From positions 806,001 to 870,000 of the forward strand of contig WHVD01000019.1 in the NCBI GenBank assembly GCA_015178975.1: DNA of 64,000 nucleotides, read 5' to 3'. Source of the stretch: Hysterangium stoloniferum (lineage: Eukaryota; Basidiomycota; Agaricomycetes; Hysterangiales; Hysterangiaceae). Both the position numbers and the translations under genes were made by a program. Each line of letters begins with the position of its first letter. Position 1 is the first letter of the stretch. The notes below the pieces were generated by a model, which searched no databases, was not told where the DNA came from, and saw only the letters and a list, made by a program, of their open reading frames with translations. Shown in pieces: positions 1-10,379 of the stretch.

Positions 1-87
1 GGTATCTTAAGTGTGTATTAGGCACTCATTAGGCTTGAGACGTATTGTTATCTTGATTAGACACACATTAGACTTTGATCCATAACA
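1..87 (-). mobile_element. Partial 3' LTR of a Ty1/copia element
   Basis: Read on the minus strand, the copia pol remnant ends near position 100. It is followed by a purine-rich tract (88-98, reading CCAGGGGAAG) and then by TGTTATGGATC, the usual arrangement of polypurine tract plus LTR start. The LTR runs off the left edge, so its other end and the target duplication cannot be seen. Confidence 0.5.
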
Positions 88-99
88 CTTCCCCTGGCT

Positions 100-1545
100 A
101 GGTGTGCTCAATGGATTTGCAAATCCAGAGAGTGAGACATTGTTGTGCATGTGCATGACAAGAAAGTTGTTTGCTGAACAGTGAACATGTCTGTAAGATT
201 ATTGGAAGAGGTGAGGTGGCCTATTTCTACATTGCCATCTGCTACTCATTCATGAATGTGAATATGAATATGTTTGAACCTAGAGTTGTGTTTTGCATTC
301 TTTGTTAATGACCATGATGTAAGGTTCAGCTTTGTAGATAGCGTAATCCTTCAGTTGAGCTCTTACGAAGAGGAACGAACAGAGTAGGAATAGGCTCCAA
401 TTCGAAAAAGACTACTCTAACTAATGGGGGGTTCACCTATTTATGCTGGCAATAGTAAGCTACGTCCCCTGACAACACCTAATAAGTCTGGAACCCTTTA
501 ATGATCAAAAACTTCCAGTGTCTTCTCCTTACTCCTTACCATTCAAGACTAGGGTGGTTACCCACCCGATTCAAAGTCTGCCACTACGTCTGCTCCCGTT
601 ACACATGACCCCTGCATTATCATTCTAAAGAACTGCAGGTGGCTGAGGGTATCTGACTTTATCTATTGCTGAGTACATCCAAAGTATTTGTTTCATTGCC
701 TTGGTTAGTGTCACATACTCTGTCTCAGTAGTTGAAAGTGTGATGGTAAGTTGATACTGTAAGATTTGACATTATAACAACAGGTGAAGGGGTGACAAAT
801 CCCTTAGTAAATACAACTGATGACTAAGCTACTGAACAGTACAAGACCATAAAGCTCAACAGCTTGCAACATATCCCAATAAATCCCAACAGATACTGCA
901 TTCCCCACACAGTGGATCCACCTGCTTGAATGGAAACATGCCCAGAGCACAAGTAGACTAGAGCATACATTATGGATCCTAGCAATTCAGGGTAAGGTTT
1001 ATCTACCATAAAAGTGCAATCCTCTGAGGTTGCTGGTCTCTGTGCTTCCTCTCTGGTAGATGAGATCCCTGTTGTATCATCTATATACATACATACATAC
1101 TGGTGATAGTAATATTCCCATCATTAAGTCTCAACTGTACTGCCAGATTGGCCTTGGATTGGCAATAACCTAATTCCCCCATTTCTTTATTCAGAGCCTC
1201 AGCCCAGTTGTATGTATCATCCATAGTCCCATATAGAGTTTTGTTAAGCTGTCTGACCTTTCCCTCCACCTTCATGCCATTGGATAACTCAATGTCTGTG
1301 ATCACTTGGGGGTGTGAGTTTAATTGTGCTGCAATCTAGTACATTTGCCAAGCTTCCATATCCATGGATGCTGCTACATATGGCAAGCTTCATGCATAAA
1401 GATTCATAGTGAATGACTGACATATACATAGGTTTCAAAAAAATCTACCCTGGGAATCTGTGTAAAAGTTTTTGCAACCAGGTGTGCTTTGTAAGCTGTA
1501 AGGTTTCCATCCACATTGTACTTGTTGACAGATGTCCAACATGTT
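100..1545 (-). pseudogene. pol: Decayed Ty1/copia pol (RT and RNase H)
   Basis: Minus-strand fragments in several frames line up in order with copia polyprotein. First comes an RT start with DGN..AYKAHLVAK.FTQ and FETY (about 1545-1440), then KVRQLNKTLYG and LGYCQSKA (1305-1090), then KPYPELLGSIMYA (about 1000-940). RNase H follows with LSTTETEYVTLTKA (about 740-690), then a NNLTDMFT tail near 200. The catalytic RT YVDD region is damaged and stops and frameshifts are frequent. Gag, protease and integrase are absent, so this is the 3' third of an element. Family assignment rests on motif order and is fairly safe; no function remains. Confidence 0.7.
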
Positions 1546-1589
1546 TGTATTAGTCAGTGTTGAGATTATTTGCGCAGTTCTAAATATAA

Positions 1590-1729
1590 CTCTCAGTGAG
1601 TGATAAACCTTCACTAAGATATGTATTGTTATCTACCTAAATATAACTGAATTAATAGTAAGCAAACTACTAATGTAAGATGAGGGAAATATGTGTACCT
1701 CTCAGTGAGTGATAAACCTTCACTGAGAA
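1590..1729. repeat. Duplicated hairpin repeat
   Basis: CTCTCAGTGAGTGATAAACC occurs at 1590 and again at 1699. The second copy continues into TCACTGAGA, which pairs with TCTCAGTGA to form a 9-bp stem with an 11-nt loop (1700-1728). I see no gene in 1546-1930. Confidence 0.5.
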
Positions 1730-1934
1730 GCTACGCGATCAGTCTCCAACCATATATAGTATCCATAAGCGAAGTGCAACTATGCAGTTGCCCAACACTG
1801 CATTCCAGCTTACAAATGTAGCTTACATAACACCGTTACTTCAACAGTCAGACATTGGAAGGGGGGTCAATTACCTTCCATACCCCCATGGGTCATTGTT
1901 TTGTCATATCTAGATTGTTGAAATACAATGCCAT

Positions 1935-2060
1935 TACATAAGCTCCAAATATGGAAATACTACAAATATATATACAGGAGACTCATTGGAAGAGTTTTTG
2001 GCTGGCAGCCTTGATGACTATAAATGCTTATAGTCATGTGACCTTGTTGATTGTTTGATC
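1935..2060. mobile_element. Possible Tc1/mariner terminal remnant
   Basis: This stretch contains ATATGGAAATACTACAAATA, a CTCATTGGA block and a TTGTTGATTGTTTG block. They occur in the same order and spacing as in the inner part of the left end of the Tc1/mariner element at 57982. The outer terminus and TA duplication are not recognisable, so it is a decayed relic at best. Confidence 0.35.
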
Positions 2061-2719
2061 GGACAAATATAATTTGCCTGGATTCTTTAGCGATCGTAGG
2101 TCTCACCTAGTGTCACTGTGTGACAATCTCCCCTTATTGTTCACTGGCGTCTTTTCTTTCTCTTCGTCTCTGTTCCTTCATCTTCCATCTCACAGGATGC
2201 TTACAGCATCTTCAACAGTACTTTTTATTTCCCACCCACCATCCCTCTTTTCTTTGCTACTACTGTTTTCTTTGTACCTTATCTAGTCTCATGTAGTGGC
2301 CCGCACCTGTTGCCATGGATGCCTGTCTGTCATCTGTGGTTGCAGCCGGCTCCCGCTTTAGACCACAACATGATGTTGTTCACCAGACCGGAGTGAGATA
2401 AAGATCACCTCCAACTGGGTCCTATCAACAAAATCATATGATGTCACATGACCACATTGTGCTGGAGTATAAATACATGGCCTTTAGCAACTAGCAATGC
2501 CACAATTTCCAAAATATGCACTTTGTCTCTTGCCAGCCAGAATCATATCCTCTCACTACTTGCGAAGAGTTATAGAAGTTCAGACCATTTGATATATGAA
2601 GAGTACTGACCTTCTAGGTATGATAGAAATATATTGACTATCAAAGTATAATTTAGATAAGGAAAGGAGTAATTGTCGATAGTGACTGTTAGGAAATAAG
2701 AGATGATTCAGTTAGTAAG
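2061..2719. other. No recognisable gene; C/T-rich then AT-rich
   Basis: A C/T-rich tract (2100-2290) gives a short open frame of low complexity, which I do not accept as a gene. A TATA-like GTATAAATAC lies at about 2468. The stretch may be U3 material of an unidentified LTR. Confidence 0.3.
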
Positions 2720-3045
2720 TGTTAAGAGTTGTGCGTGGAGCTTATTGGAGGGTTTCCAGAGAAACCTGTGGGAAAGCCAGTAGGACTTGGCTCCAGCTTA
2801 TAGGCTGTGCCCTCATGAGATCATGTCATCCAATTTCAGATGGGTGGATGGGAATCCCAGGGAGTCTGGGAGGGGTTCATGGGTTGAGAGGTCGGGGAGT
2901 TGACTGTGGGAATCCCACAGAAGTTGAGGGGTCAGGTGGAGATGAGTCAGGGGTTGAGATAGATAGGTTGGAGGTCGAGTGATAGATGGGTCAGAGCCTG
3001 TGGGCTCCAATGAGGTAAAGTGGTGTGTATCAAAGAGGAGATAAC
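2720..3045 (-). mobile_element. LTR fragment, family D (3' portion)
   Basis: It starts at TGTTAAGAG, the complement of the LTR 3' end. It then carries the shared LTR core (2787-2822) and the long G-rich block seen in the copies at 21810 and 33334-33831. Similarity stops at about 3045, so the 5' part is missing. No target duplication can be tested. Confidence 0.6.
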
Positions 3046-3695
3046 TCCAAATCGACATCGCCTTGCTTATGCTTGTTCTTTGCCTTGTCTCGGATCTTTT
3101 CTGCTTCCCAGACCCTTTTCTGAACTTTTGTTTGGAGCCTTTCCTTTCCAACCCACTCTCTGGTCCATACCTGTCCCATGCATGTTTCCTGTCATGTCCC
3201 CTGTTTTCCCACCCCTTATCTGACCATTTTCCAACTATTCTGACTCCTCTCTCCCCTCTGTATTGCTTTCCATAATGACTTACTGGTCTGTCCTGTTTTG
3301 GGAAGATTGGATTCTGAGTCAGGAAGTTTCATGCAGTACTCATACATTGTCGGCTTTTGCAACCTGGATACACTCCAAACTGCAATTTGCTTTCCAGTTC
3401 TCTTCTGGGACATTTTCCTGTCCCTCTCAGCTCCTTTGAGGACCATTTATCTGGTTCCCTTGTGGAACAAATCTGGACATCACATCACCCCTTTGACTAG
3501 TAGTATGAGTTGCTTGGTTGTTTCTAGGATACCACTGTCTCACCCACTATAATCCATTGATTTCCGGGTATTGAGCAGTAAACTTTCCGAAAATTCCAAT
3601 GCCTCTCATTTGATTGCATTGTCTGCTCTGAACCTTTTCAGGCATCTCTGGCCCTCAGGCAATCCATGGCCCTTCTGGGCAAATTTCTGGCCTTT
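3046..3695. other. C/T-rich low-complexity DNA, no gene seen
   Basis: Several short overlapping frames exist on both strands, but their composition follows the C/T bias. None shows a domain, a plausible start context or conservation elsewhere in the window. Confidence 0.4.
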
Positions 3696-4070
3696 CACTG
3701 GAGGCATCCCATGGTTTTTGGAGTTTGAAAACCTTCTGAAAATCCTAATATTTGGCCAAATTTTCTAAGAATTCTTTGAAATAATAAATTGTTTGAAAAT
3801 TTTAAGTTTTATTAATATTTTTCAAAGTGGAGAATCATATCTGAAAACTTTAAATATTTATATTAAGAAACTCTGACTAATTGATGTTTCCTTAGGTTTC
3901 CTTAAACAAATATTTAAAGTTTTCAGATATGATTTCCACTTTGGAAAATCCTATTAAAACTTAAAATTTTCAAACAATTTATCATTTCAAAGAATTCTTA
4001 GAAAATTTGGCCAAATATTAAGATTTTCAGAAAGTTTCCCAACTCCAAAAATTTTGGGGTGCCTCCAGTG
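3696..4070. repeat. Fold-back inverted repeat, arms about 164 bp
   Basis: The left arm (3696-3859) and right arm (3908-4070) are inverted copies, roughly 90 percent alike by eye, around a 48-nt spacer. Both arms share CACTGGAGGCA at the outer end, CCAAATTTTCTAAGAATTC in the middle and CTGAAAACTTTAAATATTT at the inner end. No coding capacity is visible. It may be a fold-back or MITE-like element or a palindromic duplication. Confidence 0.75.
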
Positions 4071-4242
4071 TTTTGGCATCTCTGGTCCTTTTTGGCATGT
4101 TCAACCATTTCATTCAACATCAGATTCTGTGAATTCTCAGACATTCCAGAATCCTTGGACCTTTTGGGAATCCTCAAACATTTCAGAACTCTTGAACTTT
4201 CTGGAATCCCTGGACTTTCCAAAACCCTCAGCCCTTTTGTTG

Positions 4243-4861
4243 GGCACTCCTGGCCTCTTTTGGCACTCTGCTCTTTGGCACTCCTGGCCTCTTTTGGCAC
4301 TCCTGGCCTCTTTTGGCACTCCTGGCCTCTTTTGGCACTCCTGGCCTCTTTTGGCACTCCTGGCCTCTTTTGGCACTCCTGGCCTCTTTTGGCACTCCTG
4401 GCCTCTTTTGGCACTCCTGGCCTCTTTTGGCACTCCTGGCCTCTTTTGGCACTCCTGGCCTCTTTTGGCACTCCTGGCCTCTTTTGGCACTCCTGGCCTC
4501 TTTTGGCACTCCTGGCCTCTTTTGGCACTCCTGGCCTCTTTTGGCACTCCTGGCCTCTTTTGGCACTCCTGGCCTCTTTTGGCACTCCTGGCCTCTTTTG
4601 GCACTCCTGGCCTCTTTTGGCACTCCTGGCCTCTTTTGGCACTCCTGGCCTCTTTTGGCACTCCTGGCCTCTTTTGGCACTCCTGGCCTCTTTTGGCACT
4701 CCTGGCCTCTTTTGGCACTCCTGGCCTCTTTTGGCACTCCTGGCCTCTTTTGGCACTCCTGGCCTCTTTTGGCACTCCTGGCCTCTTTTGGCACTCCTGG
4801 CCTCTTTTGGCACTCCTGGCCTCTTTTGGCACTCCTGGCCTCTTTTGGCACTCCTGGCCTT
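4243..4861. repeat. Minisatellite, 19-bp unit, about 32 copies
   Basis: The unit TTTTGGCACTCCTGGCCTC repeats almost without change; an early interruption at about 4262-4275 is the main variant. Since 19 is not a multiple of 3 and the unit holds no stop in any frame, long frames open on both strands with a 19-residue period. These are by-products of the repeat. Confidence 0.95.
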
Positions 4862-5720
4862 TGGGCATATTTGGCCCTTTTAGGCATTTCTACCTCTGGG
4901 CCACCCATGGTCCTTTTTGGGCATTTATGGCTGTTTTTGGCATGTTCAACACTTTCACTTAACTTCGGATTCCTCAGGTTTCCGGACTTTCTGGAATCCT
5001 CAGACCTTTCCATTCCCAATTATCTGTTGAGTGTTTGCTTGCCAAAAATCAGTTTAATCCAGCCTTTCAGGCAAAGTTTGGCCTTCAGGCAATCCTAGTT
5101 TTTTGGATCCCAGGCCTTTCTTCCTGCCTTTTCAGCCCTTTTGTCTGACTTCAAATTCTGTGAATTTTCAAAACCTTCCAGAACCCTTGGACTTTCCAGA
5201 ACCATTGGACTTTCCAGAATTGCTGGACTTTCTGAATTTCTTGGATGTTCTGAAATCCTCAAATTTTCCGGAACCCTCAGACTTTCCAGAAACCTTGGAC
5301 ACTCCGAATTTTTAACTCTTTGAGTTTTCCTGCTTGCCATGATTGTTTTTGTCTGGCTCTTTTAGCATCTTTGGTCTTTTGGTACCAATATTTCAACTCA
5401 ATTTCAGATTTTCGGATTTTCAGATTCCTCCACATCTTTGGAAATTCTCGGACTCTGAAATAACATTGAGTTTTGTTTTTTCTTGATTATTTTTGACCAT
5501 CCAGCCTACCTGGCCCTTCTCTGATTACCTCAACTATGGTGTAGACGTTGGGATGTCTACATTAAAAGAGGGGTAACACTTATCCTGTTATTACTCTAGT
5601 CCCTTTAATTTTGGATCCACTTCATAATTCCTAGTCCACCCTATGTCTCTCTTTGCCTTTCTAGTGCTCCCACAGCACACTTCGACTCTCAGTTCACTTA
5701 GTAACAGATGAGTCAAGTAT
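4862..5720. other. Degenerate C/T-rich repeats, no gene
   Basis: Irregular blocks such as GGACTTTCCAGAACC recur between 5150 and 5300, in a style also seen at 4130-4240 and 16660-17180. This suggests one old, diverged tandem family flanking element A. No coding signal is convincing. Confidence 0.4.
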
Positions 5721-5779
5721 CTGTCCTTTCAGCCCTCTGTCCTTTCAGCCCTCTGTCCTTTCAGCCCTCTGTCCTTTCA
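5721..5779. repeat. Short tandem repeat, 16-bp unit
   Basis: CTGTCCTTTCAGCCCT is repeated about 3.7 times. The sequence from 5780 to 6485 is more degenerate C/T-rich DNA without a supportable gene. Confidence 0.8.
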
Positions 5780-6485
5780 TGACCTTTGGGTTTTCCCTCA
5801 GAAACCTAAGGACCTCATTGGTTATGACCCAGACTCCATGGGCCCCCAACTCCCTTGCCTTTCCATGCTCTCTGCCATATGGGCACTTAGATCTTCGAGT
5901 TCCATGGATCTATTCAATTCCTGGCTCATTTGAGCATTTTCCAGCCCTCAGGCATTCCAACATCTGACCAGTTGCATATTCTCAGAATTCTCCAGAGTTC
6001 CCAGTTCACATCCAGTGTATTCCCAGAACTTATGGACCTCCCAGTTCTATGACTTTCAGCCTGTTTGAAGTCCTATCTAATCTTCTTGATGTCACCAGTG
6101 TATTCTCGGAACCTGTGGATTTCTCTGTTCCATTCAGCATACTCCCAGAACCTCCAGAGTTCCTGGTCTCCACCCCAAAACTCCCAGACTTTCTGGTTCA
6201 CATGTAGCATATTGCCAGAATATACCAATTTCCCATTTCAATGACATTCAGTCCATTTGAAGTTAGAACAAGTCCTGCCTGCCCTCGGAACTCCTGTGGC
6301 TTTTCCCTGTGGTCCAGTCTCCTTTCCTGTCTTATGACTTGGCACTTACCATGCCTGTGGACACTGCCACCTTTGACTGCTCTAACTCCTCCTTGTCCCC
6401 TTGCCTTTGAACAATGTTTGTCCCTCACAGGCAACTCTCAGCCCATTTGGGCATATTCCAGCCTTTTCCAGCATTCCCTGTTGCC

Positions 6486-7071
6486 TGTTACAACCCGTTC
6501 CCGGATGTTTCAATATCCGACTTCCGGTCTCCCACTCCTGACTTCCGATCCCTGACTTCCGACTTTTGACCTCCGACTACGGAACATCATAGTTACCGTA
6601 TCATCCGCATTCTTCCCTTGTTCCGCATTTGGTAATTTGTCCATTGACAAGTATTCACTCGTTTGTTTGTTATATTCCTGTTACGGAATATTGCCTTCCT
6701 AATATGTCTTATTGTATTTCCGTTTTAATAACACTTCCGTTTCCGTCTTATTATGGTCTTAGTTTGTAGTACAATAACGAGCAGACTTATATTAGTTCCC
6801 GCGAATTTGTACTTTACCTTAGATCTGATATCGACTTAGTTTCTTATTCCTTCTCCCGTCTTTCTGTACACTCGATATTCGGAACTCTTCGGAACTCTGA
6901 ATATCCGTAACTCCCATCATAAGTCTCACCTCTAAAATTAAGGACATTGAGCGTTTGCGTAGAGGCGCAGCACATAAGCTGAAGCCGACGTCCTGACCCT
7001 ATCTAGTAGTTCCCGACTTCCCGGTGACTTCCCGATAGTTCCGGAATAAGTTCCCGACACGGCACTTAACA
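6486..7071 (+). repeat. 5' LTR of element A
   Basis: It begins TGTTACAACCC and ends CTTAACA. The shared LTR core lies at about 6950-6990, some 80 nt from the 3' end. The leader that follows begins GTATATCAGATC, and relatives B and C keep the same GTAT start, so the primer site probably lies here. I cannot name the tRNA. Confidence 0.93.
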
Positions 7072-9004
7072 GTATATCAGATCTCAACTCTGCGACTCGC
7101 TCATCATGGGTCCCAAACGCAAAGCTGCCGAAGGACCATCCCAACTTCAATCCCCGTTGCAACTTTACACCACTCAACCTGAAACCCCAATTCAGCCGAC
7201 AACATCAGCTTCAGTCGAAGAAGTTACCGAGGAGGTTACCGAGGTAACAAAGGATCCCAATGTTCCCCACACTTCCGACAACGAAGCAGAAGATCAGCCG
7301 GAGACATCGAAAAAGAAATCTTCCGACGAACCGACTGAAATGTTGTTTATCAACTCCATTGTGAAATTCGCTGACTATTTGAAATCCGCTGAGGATAGTA
7401 AAGAATCATCCCGCACCGGAGTCAAAGAACCCGAACCTTTTACTGGCAAGGATCCGAAAAAATTGAAGAATTTCCTTCTCCAATGCCGTTTCAGTTTCCG
7501 TGATCGACCCAATGCTTTTAAATCTGACAGTCGAAAAGTCAATTTTGCGCTCTCATATCTCAAGGATACCACTCAGGATTGGTTCGAACCCGGACTATCC
7601 GGAATATCCGACGAGACACCCGTATGGCTCGACGACTGGGATGCTTTCGTGGAAGAACTGGAAACTAATTTCGGACCTTACGATCAATCCGGCGAAGCAG
7701 AAAATGAACTAATGACGCTCAAGATGAAGGACAATCAACGAGTTTCCGATTATCTCGTCAAGTTCAATACCCTCGCCGCACGATGTGGATGGGACGATTC
7801 TGCCCTCAGGCACCATTTCTATATGGGACTTCCGTCACGCCTTAAAGATGAAATCTGCAAAGATGGAAAGCCGAAAACTCTCCAACTCATGCGGATGAAA
7901 GCTCAAACATCCGATGCCCGTTATTGGGAACGAAAAGCTGAGGTTTCTCGAGAGAACCCGACGGAACGTTCTCAGAACAACAAGGCATCGACTAGCAAGT
8001 CTTCCGGCAACAACTCAGGCAATAATACCGGCTCTGGCACTAATACTGGCAAATCAAATTCCGACCGGAAGAAAGACAAGAAATCCAACAAGGAGAAACA
8101 GTCAACTTCCGACAAACCCGACATTTCCCATTTGTTGGGTACCGACGGTAAACTCACCCCGAAGGAGAAACAACGGCGTATGGACAACGACCTCTGCCTT
8201 TTCTGCGGAAAAGGCGGACACAAGGTTTCTGTAATGTATTAGCCTTATTTTAATACTATTTTCCGAAAAAGGAGTCCAATGCTCTATCAAAATGTGCAAA
8301 TACTCAATTCACTGCAAGGTAAAATAATTTAAGTATTTGATATTAATCAGTGGCAGCCTAAATAGACTTAGAACCTCTGAAGTCAAGAGTTTACTTGAAT
8401 ATATGCACCCTACTTCGCAAAGAAGGTTTTGAGAGCTGCTTGTACAAGCTTGTTCTTTTTCTGTAAAAACAACCACTAAAATAAGAATAACAATTTACTG
8501 ATTCCGAAGCTAGATTTAACTTCAATGCTAGCTAGTTTATATATATTTTATACTATTTGTCAAACAGTAAAAATATTTATAAACGGGTCAAAAGATTAGA
8601 TATAGAATAAAACACTATTTGGCTAATATATGCTTTATTTACACTAACCTACAAGGTCTACTGTGATATTAACTTATCAGGATCTTAATGTAGTCTTAAG
8701 GATTCTGCAAGGATATTCTCAGTATTTGTTTATGTGAATTTGCTTTACTGATTCACAATAAATGAACAAAGGAATGGGATTATTTGCAATGTAATAAACA
8801 GTCAAATTACTCAACTAGAGGTGACTGAAGTCTTAAACTACAAATAACAATGTAAGGAAAACTAATAATCAGTACTCAATTAAGAGATGACTATAGTATG
8901 AGATTATTTATATATTATTAGTTGATAACCAACAACTCTAACTGAGGTGGAAATAATATATAAAAGATAGCCAACTATTCAATTAAGAAGTGGCAAGGGG
9001 GAAC

Positions 9005-9185
9005 AAAAGTCAACAACTCAGATTGAGGTGACAGGGGAACAGCAGATCAGTCAACAGCTCAGATTGAGGTGACAAGGGATCTGATTGGGCCAACAACTCT
9101 GATAGAGGTGGCAAGGGTTTCCAACAGCTCAGATAGAGGTGGAATGAGATGTCCAACTGCCCAGATAGGGGTGGAGTAGCCTGCT
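9005..9185. repeat. Degenerate minisatellite, about 36-bp unit
   Basis: About five diverged copies of a unit built on CAACAGCTCAGATTGAGGTG lie inside the 2-kb insertion. Related single motifs occur upstream at about 8815 and 8940. Confidence 0.7.
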
Positions 9186-9600
9186 TGCTGCAGTGACACA
9201 CACAGATGTGGTGGGTTGATGTGATAATATGATTGATTTATTTTATTCAAGGCTGGAGCTGAGCTCCTTATATACATTTTAGTCTGAGACATTTAGAAGA
9301 TTCTAGAAGATTTAATGATGTCATTCTGGGAGGAGTGATGTCATTTAGAATTTTCTAGAATTTTCTAGAGCATTGTGGAAGGTTCTAACTACTTCTAAGA
9401 CACTATAGAATATTCTTGGCATAATGGAACATTGTAGAATTTTATAGAATATTCTACAATATTCTATCTAATATTAGTACCTATTAACTAATGTTCCATT
9501 GGAAGCCACTGGAATGTTCCAGAGAGTTTCCTGTTTTTGTTGCAGTAGCATATATGATGACATAATGCTCTCGCGCCTGTGCGCGCGCATGACACCCTTC

Positions 9601-9795
9601 GCGTCTTGTGACTGTCACGTGTTGTGACAGTCGCGCGCCTGTGTGACCGTCGCGCGCCTTTGTGACCGTCGCGCGCCTCTGTGACCGTCGCGCGCCTCTG
9701 TGACCGTCGCGCGCCTCTGTGACCGTCACGCGCCTCTGTGACCGTCGCGCGCCTCTGTGACCGTCGCGCGCCCTTGTGACAACTGTCACCCGTTA
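9601..9795. repeat. CpG-rich minisatellite, 19-bp unit
   Basis: The unit GTGACCGTCGCGCGCCTCT occurs about nine times with few changes. Each unit keeps four CpGs, in sharp contrast to the CpG-poor surroundings of old repeats in this window. Confidence 0.9.
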
Positions 9796-10379
9796 TGACG
9801 GTTGTCACTCGTTGTGACGATTTTCCCGCGCGCCGTGTAATAAACGCCAGGCCGGTTTTATATTATTATATAATTATTATATTTACTTTTAGTTAGTTAT
9901 AAATATAATATTTTATTATAATAATATAAAAATATATATATATTTCGCCTTGATAATGCGCGAGTATTTCAAATCGCGTTTTGTCGGCGTCGGAGTTTGA
10001 AATATCATGTGAATGTCACATGATTACTCGCGCGTTGTGAATAAGCGCTGAGTCGCCGACATATTAATCAAAAAAGAATAAAAAGTAGAAATTCAATAAT
10101 TTGCTCAATTTATTAGATAAAAATACAAAATAAATTGTATAAATTCAAGATAAATCAAACAAATATTGTACAATTTAATCGTCGCAATATAATTACATTT
10201 GAATATTTGTTTTCGCAATTTGTTAGGGGAAATTGTTTAAAAAATTGGAAAAAACTTAGAAATACATAACAGTTTCCAACTGTACCATTAAATCTAGCTC
10301 TTCCAAGGCTCGCGCAGCAACTTCCACTACGACTACAACATCTAAGGAAAAACCTGCCACGGAGTCGAAAAAAGAGTAA

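Larger units (their letters stand above)
8230..10271. mobile_element. 2042-bp LTR-like insertion (probable solo LTR)
   Basis: The ends are TGTAATGTATT and AATACATAACA, flanked by the 5-bp duplication GTTTC (8225-8229 and 10272-10276). TG...CA ends and a 5-bp duplication are typical of LTR integration. I see no internal genes and no terminal direct repeat, so a very long solo LTR fits best. The interior has AT-rich ends and two minisatellites. The insertion at 41457-42703 has similar termini (TGTGATGTAT and CATTACA). Minus-strand frames at 9484-9808 come from the minisatellite. Confidence 0.75.
7106..10379 (+). pseudogene. gag: Gag of element A, split by an insertion
   Basis: Gag packages element RNA and binds nucleic acid. 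The frame starts at ATG 7106, 35 nt after the LTR, and encodes an acidic N-terminal region, a retrotransposon-gag core (PFTGKDPKKLKNFLLQC through YMGLPSRLKDE) and a basic Ser/Asn/Lys tail. A CCHC knuckle starts at residue 364 (CLFCGKGGH). The last Cys of the knuckle is displaced by an insertion at 8230-10271. Gag resumes at 10277 with the missing Cys in frame and ends at UAA 10377-10379. Without the insertion and its duplicated site, Gag would be 408 residues. Confidence 0.9.

Noticed and set aside
3216..3552. Short frames on both strands in C/T-rich DNA
   Set aside because: Composition-driven; neither strand shows domains, and no copy elsewhere supports them.
3998..5098. Several long frames (up to 302 codons) on both strands over the minisatellite
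   Set aside because: All come from the stop-free 19-bp unit read in different frames; no domain, start context or unique sequence supports a protein.
6950..6990. The shared LTR core as a tRNA gene or tRNA-derived SINE head
   Set aside because: No A-box/B-box pair and no cloverleaf could be drawn; it occurs only in LTR contexts.
9484..9808. Arg/Ala-rich minus-strand frames of about 100 codons
   Set aside because: They are translations of the 19-bp CpG-rich minisatellite inside the LTR-like insertion.
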